Positions 1 to 12,554 of a stretch of 64,000 nt of DNA are shown here, one piece after another. The stretch is taken from assembly GCF_000764305.2 (NCBI RefSeq), contig NW_025944642.1, positions 620,001 to 684,000 on the forward strand, in the 5' to 3' direction. The notes below the pieces were generated by a model. That model had not been told where the DNA came from. It saw only the letters and a list, made by a program, of their open reading frames with translations, and did not search any database. The position numbers were made by a program, and so were the translations under genes. Every line of letters begins with the position of its first letter. Positions within the stretch are counted from its first letter, which is position 1. The stretch is from Hyalella azteca. Lineage: Eukaryota > Arthropoda > Malacostraca > Amphipoda > Hyalellidae.

Positions 1-307
1 AATTATCGAAATGCCTTAAAGTATAATAATATTGACTGATTGTCGATTGTCAATAATATTGACAATTTTTTAATTACATTAGTTCGAGTGTACATACGAG
101 TTCGGAACTTCTGAGCAAGGTGATAACAATTATTCAAACATTTTGATGAGAAGTAACTAAAAAGTTTTAGCAGACGAATGTCATGTCGGTCCTCGAATGT
201 CAGGAACACGCGTCCGTGCGGCGCTGGCGGCGTCGTCCGCATTGTCGGCGCCTGCGGACGACAAGAGACGCTCCGCCGCCTGCTAATGCAGCGACACTGT
301 CTCTGTG

Positions 308-705
308 CTGCCATTTACTGCCGCACTTCTTGCCACTTACTGCCGTCTGCTGGCCACTTACTGCCGTCTGCTGGCCACTTACTGCCGTCTGCTGGCCACT
401 TACTGCCGAACTTCTTGCCACTTACTGCCATGTGCTGGCCACTTACTGCCATGTGCTGGCCACTTCCTGCCGCACTTCTTGCCACTTACTGCCGTCTGCT
501 GGCCACTTACTGCTGCACTTCTTGGCACTTACTGCCATGTACTGGCCACTTACTGCCACACTTCTTGGCACTTACTGTCGTGCTCTGGCCAGTTACCGCA
601 GCACTCTGCCATTTATTGCTGCAACTCTGGCCACTAACTGCTGCCATGGCCACTGACTGTCGCATTCTGTCCACTTACTACTACCCTCTGGCCACTTACT
701 TCCGC
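308..705. repeat. Minisatellite, 21-bp unit
   Basis: Repeats of the type tgccgtctgctggccactta(c). The four copies near 330-410 are almost identical and the rest diverge (cttcttg and catgtg variants). The unit length is a multiple of three, which explains overlapping long ORFs in all frames; none is a credible gene. Confidence 0.9.
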
Positions 706-735
706 AAAATTTCATGTTACTCATATTCACATATG

Positions 736-940
736 CTGCCACTTACTGCCACTGTATTCCTGCCACGCTAACTGCCACTTGCTACATTGTCATCAATCTT
801 CCTGCCACACTGACTGCCACTTGCTACATTCCCAACACTCTTCCTGCCACACTAACTGCCACTTGCTACAATTTCAACACTCTTCCTGCCACACTGACTG
901 CCATTTGCTACATTGTCAACACTCTTTCTGCCACCTTGCC
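736..940. repeat. Minisatellite, 42-bp unit
   Basis: About five copies of ctgccacttgctacattg followed by an aacactcttcctgccacact half. It continues from the preceding 21-bp array and shares the ctgccactt word, so it probably grew from it as a doubled unit. Confidence 0.85.
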
Positions 941-1674
941 ACCCTGCCGCCACCAACACGTGTTGCCACACCTGCGTCAACAGGTCATAAGTCATCAACA
1001 CTTCGCCATCTTGACAGACACAATAAAGCGAAACTTGCTGACTAAATTTAAGAATTAAAATACTGGAAATAAAATCATAAAAAAATGTTAAGAAAGTCTA
1101 TAAAGTTCTGAGATACTGAAATATTAATTATTTCCGTAAGCCGATTCCTGATGATAGGAAATGTAGTAAGAGATATGAGTATCGATTTAAGCATTGCAGG
1201 GCTCAATTCAACGTTTTTCAGTGACAAATGTACACTGAAAAACCATAGAACGATCTAGAAAATATTCATAAAATGTTATCGTTTTTAACGTTAGTTTACT
1301 CAATTAGAACCTAATATGGACCAGTATTTACCTCTAATTCCTAAAAAAATACAATATCATGTAATGAAAGGATTGATGTTTTAAAACCAGCATCTTCTCT
1401 GCCGTAGAATGATTATCATGAATTGAAGCGCTAACATGATTGTAATTCATAATCAAAAATGTTTATCGCACTGCATGCATAGCTTTTTAAAGTTCATGTA
1501 AAAACAGACGTAACTTCTGTCATAAATGACATAAAAATGAAGGGATATAGGACGAAGGATATCAAATGACATTCTTCTGAAGCGTATTGCCTCACAAGAA
1601 GTCAGAGGAATAAGTACAATTTTTTAGAAATATTATCAGGAACTAAATATAATCACGTATCTGATTTTCCCTTA

Positions 1675-2035
1675 TGTAGGTATCATGTATTAAATTTTCC
1701 GTCATGAAAGTATCATGAATCTCTTTCCCGTCATGGAAGTATCAAGTATATAATTTTCCATCGTGAAAGTATCGCATATTAAATTTTCCGTCATGAAGGT
1801 ATCATGTATAAAATTTTTCTTCCTGAAAGTATCATGAATCAATTTCCCGTCCTGAAAGTATCATGTATTGAGTTCTCCGTCCTGGAATAATCACGTATCA
1901 AATTTTCCATCATGAAAGCATCATGCGTCAATTTTTCCATCATTAAAGTATCACGTAGTAAATTTTCCCTCATGAAAGTATCATGATCAAGTTTTTCCTA
2001 TTAAGTATCATGTACCTAAATTTCCATCATGAAAG
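1675..2035. repeat. Minisatellite, about 30-bp unit, diverged
   Basis: About twelve copies of the pattern tatcatgtattaaattttcc + gtcatgaaag with many substitutions and small indels. An old array. Confidence 0.88.
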
Positions 2036-2279
2036 TGTCTTCGGTAGTCAGAGTTCTTCCGCCACAACGAGACTATTAATAAAGCGCAGATCCTGTATTT
2101 AATTGCTTAACGTCGTCCAATCCCCTCTCAACTTCTGCACACAAGCAACGTTCAACATTATAATACAAAATAAAGTCAAAATTACCCACGCTTCATTCAG
2201 GTCCCGATTGGCCGTAAAATCTGAGCTCTTTGCAAGGATACATGAACTTCCGTGGCTTTTGGCATCATTGAGTAGGAAC

Positions 2280-2373
2280 GGTTTAGGATAGTAGCAGGAT
2301 CGGTTTAGGATAGTAACAGGATCGGTTTAGGATGGTAGCAGGATCGGTTTAGGATGGTAGCAGGATCGGTTTT
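2280..2373. repeat. Minisatellite, 22-bp unit
   Basis: Four copies starting at 2280, 2302, 2324 and 2346 of ggtttaggatagtagcagga + tc, nearly identical, with a fifth partial copy. Confidence 0.92.
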
Positions 2374-2834
2374 GAATAGAACGATGCTTCGTGCTATAAC
2401 GAGATTACGTTCACTATGTTAGTTCTGCAGGAGAGTTTCCCAGTTGTAGGAAACGCAGGAAACTTTTCAAGGAAAATTTGTTGAAGTTTTAGAAAGATGT
2501 TGCGTCAAAGGAACTGACCACGGCGAGCCTGGTTGTCCCGAGCTGATTGTTTAAAATGATCTTGTTTCCTGGACACGCTTCACTGCCTGCTTTCATGCCG
2601 AATAAATCGACATCAACACAATAGATTCTTGCCTGACTTGCCAACCGAGACTCTGACAAACTTCCTTTGTTGCACTGCAAAATTACTGAGACTTAAATTG
2701 ACTTGCAGCGAGAACCATTGAAGAGCACGACACTTATTTGATATGATATAGTTTTAATTTATATCAGTAGTAATAACTTTCCCCCGAAGCACTGCGAAAA
2801 ATGATGGGTCAGCGCCCGGGTGGTTATGAATTTG

Positions 2835-3274
2835 CAGAGGTGGGCAGTAGCGCGCTACATGTAGCGGTAGCGGCGCTACATTTAAGGTAACGTAGCGGTA
2901 GCGGTAGAGCCCGCTACATATTTAAGTAGCGATACGAGGTTTTGCCGCTACAACGCTACCGCTACATTTATAGATAAAGCCTTTAGATTTTACCAAATAG
3001 TATTAAATATTATTTGAAAACCAGCATGATACATACATAATATAAATTACAGAATAAAACTACGAAAGACTTCGGTGTAATGTTGTCAACCTCAGCCTGT
3101 TACTAGTGTCAACATGTTAGTTGTTACCAGAGGTGGGCAGTAGCGCGCTACATGTAGCGGTAGCGGTGCTACATTTAAGGCAATGTAGTGATAGCGGTAG
3201 CGCCCGCTACATTTGGAGCATGGATCGGTAGCGGTAGCGGCCGCTACATTTCAAAGTAGCGCTGCCCAGCTCTG
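2835..3274. mobile_element. Non-autonomous hAT-like element, 440 bp
   Basis: Starts CAGAGGTGGGCAG and ends CTGCCCAGCTCTG, imperfect terminal inverted repeats of the hAT type (CAGAG start). It is flanked by an exact 8-bp target duplication TGAATTTG at 2827-2834 and 3275-3282, the hAT hallmark. The subterminal DNA is packed with GTAGCG/CGCTAC motifs. There is no transposase ORF. The 5' terminal block recurs inside at 3128, so the element carries an internal copy of its own end. Confidence 0.85.
3128..3274. mobile_element. Internal second terminal block of the hAT-like element
   Basis: A 147-bp segment beginning cagaggtgggcagtagcgcg, nearly the same as the outer 5' end at 2835, and sharing the outer 3' end. 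It is either a shorter relative captured within the element or a local duplication of the subterminal region. It has no target duplication of its own that I can find. Confidence 0.7.
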
Positions 3275-3828
3275 TGAATTTGTTAATATATAGGACGATG
3301 ATTTTTATGCCAAGTTTCACGATGTCATCGTTCATATCATGTACAGTTGACGTGTTGTCGTCATGGTCCATAGTGATTTGCATAAACATGCTTACACTGT
3401 AACAGAAGCACTTTGTACTGTGCAGAGTGTATTAAATCAGCATTTATAGTTTGCAGCGTACAAGATAGTACACCTTAGCCACATCATCCAGCACAGAGCT
3501 GCATTATTTATGTTAAAATACCGCCCTTGCAACGAAGACTGCAGCACTTCTCGCATATATCTCATAGAAAAAAACTGTGCAGAGTTCATTGGAATCTTAC
3601 AGAGGGTATCAAAACTGTGCTGCGCTTATTTTACACACAAATAACTTTAGTAATGCTGCAGCACTTTGGAAATGCTGCACTAGCAGCGTGCAGCATTAGT
3701 GCAGCACGGTGCGGTTAGTTTCAGCTGGCACAAATCCTCCTTTTTCCCAGGCCTTAGATCCATTAGCGGCCTCCACCAATATTTGCTCTCGCGGCTCAGG
3801 TGTCCCAGCGCGACCCTGCACGCATGCG

Positions 3829-3965
3829 CTGCCCTGCACTGCCAGCACTGCCACCCCCTGCCAGCAGCACTGCCAGCAGCACTGCCACCCCCTGCCAACA
3901 GCACTGTCTGCAGCACTGTCCGCAGCACTCACTGCCAGCAGCACTGTTTGCAGCACTGCCAGCAT
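3829..3965. repeat. Compound GCAGCACTGCC-type repeat
   Basis: Short units of gcagcactgcca with interspersed ccccctgcc, no fixed period. A diverged outlier of the same word occurs at 3653-3713. ORFs on both strands are products of the repeat. Confidence 0.8.
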
Positions 3966-4090
3966 GGAAGTTCATCACATTCTAGCCCTAAGTGTAATGT
4001 TATTAAATATTTACAACTAATGCAAAGACAGACGGAAAATACGCATTTGTGGTGAGCCAAGATCGCTGTATAATACTACACCACACTCCT

Positions 4091-4200
4091 CCACAATGCA
4101 CCACAATACAGCACCATCCCCACCACAATGCACCACAATACAGCACCATCCCCTCCACAATGCACCACAATACAGCACCATCCCCTCCACAATGCACCAC
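4091..4200. repeat. Minisatellite, 32-bp unit
   Basis: Copies of ccacaatgcaccacaataca + gcaccatcccct starting at 4091, 4123, 4155 and 4187 (last one partial), almost identical. Confidence 0.92.
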
Positions 4201-4291
4201 CCTTCAGCTCGCGTTTCAGCGAGTGTTGTTTCAGGTTCAGATTCCCTGGCAATCAGCGATGAGGGCCAGCGTCCCTCGAGCCTAAAACCCA

Positions 4292-4732
4292 GCCCTCATC
4301 GTTACCGATGTAGCCCAACATGAAGGCCCTCATCATCGACGATGTAGCTCTACATCGCGGCCCTCATCATCGACGATGTAGCCCTACATCGCGGCCCTCA
4401 TCATCGACGATGTAGCCCTACATCGCGGCCCTCATCATCGACGATGTAGCCCTACATCATGGCCCTCATCATCAACGAAGTAGCCCTACATCGCGGCCCT
4501 CATCAACAATGACGTAGCCCTACATCACGGCCCTCATCAACAATGACGTAGCCCTACATCACGGCCCTCATCATCAACGATGTAGCCCTACTTCACGGCC
4601 CTCATCATCAATGATGTAGCCCTACATTACGACCCTCATCATCAATGATGTGGCCTACATCGCGGCCTTCATCATCAACGATGTAGCCCTACATCACGGC
4701 CCTCATCATCAACGATGTAGCCCTACATCACG
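4292..4732. repeat. 34-bp hairpin minisatellite, first block
   Basis: About thirteen copies of ggccctcatcatcgacgatg + tagccctacatcgc. Each unit holds a perfect inverted repeat CGATGTAG-CC-CTACATCG, decayed in later copies. It ends at the N at 4733. The same unit resumes at 5923. Confidence 0.93.
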
Positions 4733-4733
4733 N
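4733..4733. other. Single unknown base (N), probable gap edge
   Basis: The only N in the window. It sits exactly where the 34-bp array stops and unrelated sequence begins, which suggests a closed or collapsed scaffold gap rather than a simple miscall. Confidence 0.9.
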
Positions 4734-5322
4734 GTTTACGAGCTTTCATTGCGTCTTTTGGGATCGCATCGAAATTTATTTCTATCCGAAATTTCCATGG
4801 ATCCTGATAGTCACGCCCTCATGAGGATCATCGGATTTTTTGACCTCATTCGCCGATCCCCAAAAATTTAAGCGATCTTTCGTTTCACTCCAGAAGCTTT
4901 TTCAAAAGTAGAGTAGTTTTACTTAATGCGCTTTCTCTTTGTCAATAATTGTTTCGTCTGACGAGCAAATACTGCCTCTTTAGATACTTACACAGAAAAT
5001 GCAGTAAAAAATGTTTCCACTTACTACTGTTATCTAAATCATCTTTATATTAATTTGTGGTAACATTAATTTTCTTTTGTCAATGAATGCAAAGTGTTAC
5101 GTTAACAATTTTTCGCAAACAAACATCCTCGGCCGTCTAGTGGCTCACTTATTGTACAACGACCATTACAGTTATATAGGTGCAATTGGAGCGGCAGGTA
5201 CAACTAAATTGATGCACATAATTCAGACCAATTTTGACGCAATTCACTCTCATTCGATTTTTCTCGCTAACTGAGATTTAATTTCACCTTGGCCCCATGC
5301 ATCATGCATCACTGCTATATTA

Positions 5323-5360
5323 CTGTCTCTTATACACATCTAGATGTGTATAAGAGACAG
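5323..5360. other. Nextera mate-pair junction adapter left in the assembly
   Basis: Exact 38-bp palindrome made of the 19-bp Tn5 mosaic end CTGTCTCTTATACACATCT followed directly by its complement AGATGTGTATAAGAGACAG. This is the known circularisation junction of Illumina Nextera mate-pair libraries, not biology. Sequence on either side came from the two ends of one circularised fragment and need not be adjacent in the genome. Translated on the minus strand it gives the well-known contaminant peptide end SYTHLDVYKRQ. Confidence 0.98.
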
Positions 5361-5424
5361 GGGTGAGAGGCAGAGATATGGAGGCAGGGAGAGGGTGAGA
5401 GGCAGAGATATGGGAGGCTGGGAG
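5361..5424. repeat. Two-copy 32-bp repeat next to the adapter
   Basis: gggtgagaggcagagatatg + gaggcagggaga at 5361, repeated from 5393 with one extra g and a t for a. It abuts the adapter directly. A fragment ggaggctgggaga recurs at 6818-6830, just before the second 21-bp array. Confidence 0.75.
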
Positions 5425-5808
5425 ATGGTCAGATAGTGATAAAAAGGCTGGGAAGTGGCAAAGGAGGCAAGCAAAGAAAAGACGCATTTTAGAAGGCATG
5501 ATCAAGCTCGGGATAATATATAATATTATCATTAACTAACATATGATATTAATATATGATATTCATCACAAAACCGTAGCATCAAGTCCCCAAGTCCCCG
5601 CTCATTAATTATCTAGTCATCCTAATTGCACACTAATTGATCACTTGATAATTGAACGATAAATTGAGCAATCGACCCGAACTACGCAACGCAATTGCCG
5701 GTCGCGGACGATCGACGCGCAGAAGATGCGCGCGGTCAAGTGTTTGTGCTGCGCGCCGTGGTCGATATTTTTAATAAGGATGGGAACGGTGCACGGAGGG
5801 TGAGCGAA

Positions 5809-5924
5809 GTGCAAGTCACGGCGTATGAAGCGACGAACTGTGCGTAATTCACGGCGTACAGAGCGTAAGTCACGGCGTACGGAGCGTAAGTCACGGCGTA
5901 CGGAGCGTAAGTCACGGCGTACGG
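5809..5924. repeat. 21-bp gcgtaagtcacggcgtacgg array, first block
   Basis: About five copies of gcgtaagtcacggcgtacgg + a, with diverged leading copies. It runs straight into the 34-bp array at 5923 through a shared CGG. A second block of the same unit lies at 6835. Confidence 0.9.
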
Positions 5925-6174
5925 CCCTCATCATCAATGATGTAGCCCTACATCGCGGCTCTCATCATCAATGACGTAGCCCTACATCGCGGCTCTCATC
6001 ATCAATGACGTAGCCCTACATCGCGGCCCTCATCATCAATGATGTAGCCCTACATCACGGCCCTCATCATCAATGATGTAGCCCTACATCACGACCCTCA
6101 TCATCAACAATGTAGCCCTACATCACGGCCCTCATCATCAACGATGTAGCCCTACATCACGGCCTTCATCATAA
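5923..6174. repeat. 34-bp hairpin minisatellite, second block
   Basis: About seven copies of the same unit as 4292-4732, in the same orientation, mostly of the atcaatgatgtagccctaca subtype. The block is separated from the first by unique sequence that contains the mate-pair adapter. Confidence 0.92.
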
Positions 6175-6834
6175 ACAGTAGATCTGTGCATTTTCCTCCG
6201 AAATCAACAGTTAATTTTGTGCAATTTATCCCGGTTTCCTACACTCATTGAAATAAGTGAGACAAAATTGTTTGGCCCGGCAAAAGAACGAATCAGTGAT
6301 ACGTCGGGTCCCTATTTGAGCTGTGAGTAGGAAACTGTGACGCTATTCGGACAATATGACTTATAGATTTTTCTGAGTGAACTTTTCTACACTTTCGACC
6401 TTAATTTGTGTAAGAAACACTCATAAAATGAAATGAGGCTTTTTGTCCAAATATTGACACACTTTCTTACCCACAGCACGAGCAAAGAGCTGAAGTAGCA
6501 CGGATTCGCCTATTTAATGGGGAAAAATAAATCAAGATAAACCACACGGAGCGGAAAGTGCATCGGTAATTGGACAAAGTCTCACACATTTCTCTGAGTG
6601 TTACTGACGTGAACGTAAAGAAAAATTCATCAAAGTCCCGGAAGTTGAGATCCCATACAAGATTAAAAAAAAAATTATGACTTCTAAAAGATGATTTTTG
6701 AGCGTAATTCTTGAGGGTTTTGATGGCAGACCTCGCCATATTTTCCTTTCATCAGACTAATGAGCGCCACGCTCGGGCCAACATGGTGAACTGGGAACCT
6801 GATCCTGGGCGGCGCTAGGAGGCTGGGAGAGGAA

Positions 6835-7003
6835 GCGTAAGTCACGGCGTACGGAGCGTAAGTCACGGCGTACGGAGCGTAAGTCACGGCGTACAAAGCG
6901 TAAGTCACGGCGTGCAAAGCGTAAGTCTCGGCGTACGGAGCGTACGTCACGACGTACGGAGCGTAAGTCACGGCGTACGGAGCGTAAGTTACGACGTACG
7001 GAG
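6835..7003. repeat. 21-bp gcgtaagtcacggcgtacgg array, second block
   Basis: Eight copies, same orientation as 5809-5924, with single-base variants (gtacaaagcg, gtgcaaagcg, gtctcggcg). Confidence 0.93.
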
Positions 7004-7116
7004 CAGTTTTTTGCCACCGATAATGCGCCGGTAAGTTTGATGGCCATTGATAATGCGCCGATAATTTTAGCTTATGCTGATGATGGCATTATTGTTAGGG
7101 AGCGTGACTCGGGGGA

Positions 7117-7475
7117 CGGTAGTGACGGGTGGATGGTGATGATGGTGGTGGGTGGTGATGATGGTGATGGATGGTGATGATGGGATGATGGTGATGGGTG
7201 GCGATGATGGGATGATGGTGATGGGTAGTTATGATGGGATGATGGTGATAGGTGGTGATAATTGGAAGATGGTGAGGGGGGTGATGATGATGGGATGATG
7301 GTGATAGGTGGTCATAATTGGAAGATGGTGAGGGGGGTGATGATGATGGGATGATGGTGATGAGTGATGATGATGGGATGATGGTGATGGGCGGTGATGA
7401 TGGGACGATGGTGACGGGTGGTGGTGATGATGAGATAATGGTGGTTGTGCTGGGATGATGGTAGTAATGATGGAG
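7117..7475. repeat. GATGGTGATGGG-type imperfect array
   Basis: G-rich strand with gatgatgggatgatggtgat words and a duplicated ggtgataattggaagatggtgagg segment (about 7254 and 7310). His-, Ser- and Pro-rich minus-strand ORFs are artefacts of this composition. Confidence 0.85.
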
Positions 7476-7768
7476 GAGCGCTTTGATGTGCGATGAATTC
7501 GCACTGCAAAACGTGGACACGATAATGAAGATTATTGCCTTAATCTGCGAATGATTTAAATTCAATTCATGTGTATTCGCTCACTTAAATGATTCAGTGT
7601 GTAAGATAATAACTTATTGAAAATAATATCAGGGTTGATATTAGTGATTTGATGTTATAGTCAGCCGGTTGACTTGGGTTGTGAGCTTTTGCAAAATTTG
7701 CCAGTTGGTCATTATTATTAGTACATTTATACCATTCAATAAATGTAATAAAAATTATTACGGTACTA

Positions 7769-8013
7769 ATACTAAGCACTAATTTCTGCACTAATTCTAA
7801 GAACTAATTTCTGCATTAATTCTAAGCACTAATTTCTGCACTAATTTATGCACTAATTCTTAGCACTAATTTATGCACTAATTCTTAACACTAATTTATG
7901 CACTACTTCTAAGCAATAATTCTAAGTACTAAATTATGCACTAATTCTAAGCACTAATTTCTAAACTAATTCTATTCACTAATTTCTGCACTATTTCCAA
8001 GCACTAATTTTCA
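7769..8013. repeat. Minisatellite, 25-bp unit (two half units)
   Basis: About ten copies of gcactaatttctgcactaat + tctaa, each made of two 12-13-bp half units, progressively diverged. Confidence 0.88.
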
Positions 8014-11000
8014 AATAAACACTACAAAAGAAATTTCACACAGTCTCCAACGAAAACGTCTAGGGCACCAGCTCCATCATCAGTTCAAAAACCTAAATAA
8101 TACAGATACAAGCAACGAAGGAAAGTCAAATTTGAATGAAGGAGATTAAAACCTAAATATTGATTAATGGAACATGACAAGTTTTTTAGAACTGATGTTG
8201 GAGCGAGCTGTTACCAGAAACTTTTTTGATGACGAGATGGCAATTTAAATAGTTTTTTATTTGTCCTAAAATTCTTCATGGACTTGCAATTTAATCACAC
8301 TAATGATCTGAGCACGTGCTTCCGGTGTTAATTAAATGCAATTATATGCTAAAATGTATTGTTAATAACTGAATATACTCGTAGATACGAGAAACGTCAA
8401 ATGGACAAACTTAAATGTTCTAATTCTGACATTCGCGTTGTTCTAATTCTAACATTCAACCATGGATTATGATTCAACAAAACCGTTATAAGCCTAGTAA
8501 TTGATGAACAAAAAACATCTAGTCTGTTTTAGAAAGAAGAAGGACTTTGATTTATTGATAACGTTAAGATATACGATAACTTTATATAAATTCAAGATTT
8601 TTGCGTGTGTATAACGTGTTAATATACGGCAGCAGCTGCGCCGTCTATTTATACAGAAATGCGTGGCGGCGACACGTTCCTTGACCACAAGTTGGTTCGT
8701 CCTTTTGTTTTAGCGGATAAGTGCGCTCGAGACCCAAGCGGTAAATCGGACACCTGCGCTACTGAGCGCAATGGTTTGGCCGGTAAGAGGATTAACTTCG
8801 TCTTGTCTGGTACCGGTACTTCTCATGTACAAGATAGTGACTTTAGCGCCACTCTAACTCATTCATTCCGTGGTTACATGACTCGAACACATCAATTTCT
8901 TTAGGTAAACCAAAAAATATATGTATAAGGAATCACAAATTTGCAAATTTTGACTTATGAGATCTCATTTGTTTTATAACCCCGAACTGATTTTCTTAAA
9001 ACAATTATTTGCGATATAAAGGTTTCGATCTCAGTCATCACACGAAAACATTGCGGTACAAAAATAAATAATAATTGTATTATTAAAAATGCGACTAGCA
9101 GTACGCTGCGAATAAGGTTTTCTCTTTGTAATAAACACTATAATGAGACTAGAGCTTTCCATCATTGCTGAGAAACTGAACGCGTTAGATTGAATGAATT
9201 GGCGACAGACTCGAGGGATACATCTTTTAATCATTTATTTTGACTTGAAATAAACAACTTCTAAATTACTAATTCTAAATGGTAAACTTAAATCGATAAT
9301 TAAATTTTGAAAAAAATTTTTTACCCAACCCCATCCAAGTCTTGAAATTCTCTAAGGAAGATTATGAAACTTTTCAGAAAATCAGACCTCAACTCCACCG
9401 ACCCAGTCGAACTCTGGCCCATAATTGAGGCGTAATGAGCATAGGTCGTATGTATGTGACCTCCTCTATGTTTGACTCCTTTCAAGTCAATGAGTCGATC
9501 CATCAACCAACTTTGTAAGTCTATTGGAATTGTTTCGGCCGGTCTCACAAACCTCCTAGAGGGCCGGTTTGGGTCAAAATTTGAAGTCTGTTTTGTTTGC
9601 CTATGATTGGGTGAGGCACAGGAGCTATTGTTCGGTATTGTGGAGAGTGGGGGCATGTCAGGGAGCTGTCACATTAGCGCCCAACTCACAATACTTCAAG
9701 ACAAAGAATAACCAACAAACACGCTCATTTGCGGCCGCTTTCTGCGCCTATAAGCAAAGTGTCGCACCTGCGCGCCTGCACGCTTAAAGTCTATTAATAA
9801 TTGAAAAGTGTAGTATATCATAAAAAATTTTAGCATCTCACATCATGACAATACGGAATATGTGATAGATTTTAAAATTAGGTTTTTTTAAGCAGAGACT
9901 ATCGTTATTTTTTCATTGTGAGATCGGCAACATAATGTTCACAATACTTCTTCGGTCCATCATAATGGTTGAAATCACACATCCATGCTTGATAGACTTC
10001 ATTTGAAGCACGCATTTAAAAAAGTTATACACTTAGTTGTGATTTAAATTTTATCAAGGAATAATTGCTCAATTACATCCGAAAAACATAAAAGAATAAC
10101 CAAACCCTGTAGTAGGACGCGTGTGCTTAAAGCTGATTGACGGAAGCAGCGTGTGAACGTTCATAATTATTTGTAAACAAATTCTTGGACAGATAAAAAA
10201 TTCAATACGATATTGTGTTTCCCACAGCAGTTATGCAGTCTCTTCACATACAGCCGTCGTCACTCCACGTTTAATTATTTTAATTCACATCACGAATATC
10301 TATAAATATTTGATTTGCAGTCCGCGGATCGATAAGTAGCGAGATACGAACTGCGGAGCGCGGACGGCTGGGAAATGTTTTAGTCCCCGCTCGCTCATGT
10401 ATATCGATCATATAGCTACATTTCTATTAATTAACTCCAGCAACAACTGTGTTCGCCGCATTAATACTTTGGAATGCAAATAAAAAAATACGTGAGAGAG
10501 CAAAGTATTGTCTGTTCACATTGGCTTTTTCCAGCTGTACAGGTGCGAGCAATGTTTAAACATTGAGAGAAATGGATATTATATGCACGGTAGTGTAATG
10601 AAGATTTTTTGTTAGGTTGTATTCATTGGGAAATTAGTGGCCGGAGATATCAATTCTTCAACTGTAGTTAATTCTTGATTTTTATAATTTTCATAGGTGT
10701 TGTCACTCAGAAGGAGTAATTGCTGAGAATTAATTGTTACCTACCCCCTCTCCCCCTTACGTCAATTTACTCTCGTTGAGTCATCGATTCGTAAGATAAT
10801 CTTATTAAGAATACTGTAAATTATTGGTTATATATTGAAGATTAATCATATTTATATTGTTGACAAACTACTGCGTGAGAACTCTTGTCTGGTAAGTGTA
10901 AAGAATATAAGATAAACGATAACCAATATTGATTTATGGCCTTCGCTTCAGTTATAACTTTTATTCGTGATGCACGTCGCCTTTCATTGATTTAAAATTC

Positions 11001-12249
11001 ATTTGACGGTGGGCTGCAGCAACCCAATGACATAATTAAAGACAATGCAAATAACAGCCGCGGATGATCAAGAGTTTCGTTCACAAGGATGATTAGATTT
11101 GAGTCGCTGTGTTGTAAGGCCGAGATATTCATCAGGGCTCTGGCAAAAGCTCCTTCTTTGTGCACCATTGGAGTGGCGTGCGAGATCGTCTCGTATATAA
11201 TCGCTGGCGTCCATTCAATTTCTTGTGTCGATTCCATCGAGCGGGTCTGCCTATACTGAAACATCCTTTAGTGTAACAGTCTCAGTCCCTTGATCGAATG
11301 ACAAAAGAAACCTCGATGGTCTCAGAAATGATCGGGAAAGCTCTTTCATTAGGATCAAGAATATTGACCGTGCGAATATGGCAGCCATTAGCAGATCATT
11401 ATTTATTTCAAGGCTTCTAACAAGATCTTCACTGTAGCACCACTCTACAGATTGGAACTCGACGACAGGTCGGCACACATAATTTTTATAATGACACGCT
11501 TGATTGATGAAGAACTTCTCACGTTGTTGAACATGCACTTACGTGTTCTTTTGAAGAACAGCGCGTAATGTCTTGGTGAATATGAGTTCTTTTATTCGGC
11601 GTGGCAATCCTAACACATATTCATTACTGGCTTCTCAGGAACCCTGCAATAATGACGGTCTGCATACAATGCAAGTCCCAATCAGTCATTTGGTTTAGTT
11701 TTACGGATAATTTTAGCTTGGTTTTAGATATGAGTGACCATACCAACCCACATAGTTCATGGATTCAGCCTCAGTCTGCATGCAAACTCGTGCCAAAGCG
11801 ACAGTAGAATCTCTGACCTAACAGCATGACACATTTGCATGTTTAAGCCTCCAGCGTTATTGAAGGACATTTGACTAAATGCATACGGTTACATTTGAAT
11901 TAAATAACGATATCCACCTAGATCATTTTACTGGTGAAAATTCAAATGGGATAACAGCAAGAACAATTCTTCAGGAAATGACATATAATTTGTCGCTCGT
12001 GAGAGACAGAGAGCTTGTCAGCCAGTTGCGTTAATGGGGCATATGAATAATTTTCCTAGCGGTTCACGGCCGGTTTTCTGTCCTGAATAATCCACCAATT
12101 GCACTCCTGCGCGATCCAATTACATAATAACGAAGTGCTGACGAGTATATATACTGTACGCGAATGCTGGCACGCTCATGTAACGCAAGCGGCCATAGAG
12201 TGCGCGTGATTCCTTCAAGATTCATGCGTCAAGTCACGCTACGGTAGCG
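8014..12249. other. Non-repetitive stretch, no gene supported
   Basis: AT-rich unique DNA. Open frames of 67-111 codons occur (8659-8904 plus, 9321-9656 minus, 10992-11264 and 11251-11538 minus). None shows a family I recognise; the last two overlap in different frames and could be remnants of one decayed coding region. I see no tRNA or transposase. Confidence 0.5.
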
Positions 12250-12548
12250 TGTATGCATCCATGCCAGCATGAACATGCCAACATGGCAATGCCAGTAGAT
12301 CATTAAACATGCTAGATTGGCAATGACAGCATGACAATGACAGCATGGCAAAGACAGCATGACAATGACAGATGGCAATGACAGCATGGCAATGACAGCA
12401 TGGCAATGACAGCATGGCAATGACAGCATGACAATGACAGTATGGCAATGACAGCATGGCAATGACAACATGGCAATGACAGCATGACAATGACAGTATG
12501 GCAATGACAGCATGGCAATGCCAGCATGACAATGCCAGCATTAACATG
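12250..12548. repeat. Minisatellite, 14-bp unit
   Basis: About twenty copies of atgacagcatggca, with a/g and c/t variants (atgacaatgacag, cagtatgg). Because 14 is not a multiple of three, three copies give a 14-residue protein period in all minus frames, seen as three long spurious ORFs. Confidence 0.93.
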
Positions 12549-12554
12549 TCAGCG

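Noticed and set aside
178..1058. Several overlapping ORFs of 88-197 codons
   Set aside because: They are by-products of the 21- and 42-bp arrays, whose lengths are multiples of three, so every frame stays open.
5320..5532. 70-codon minus-strand ORF ending SYTHLDVYKRQ
   Set aside because: The end is translated sequencing adapter.
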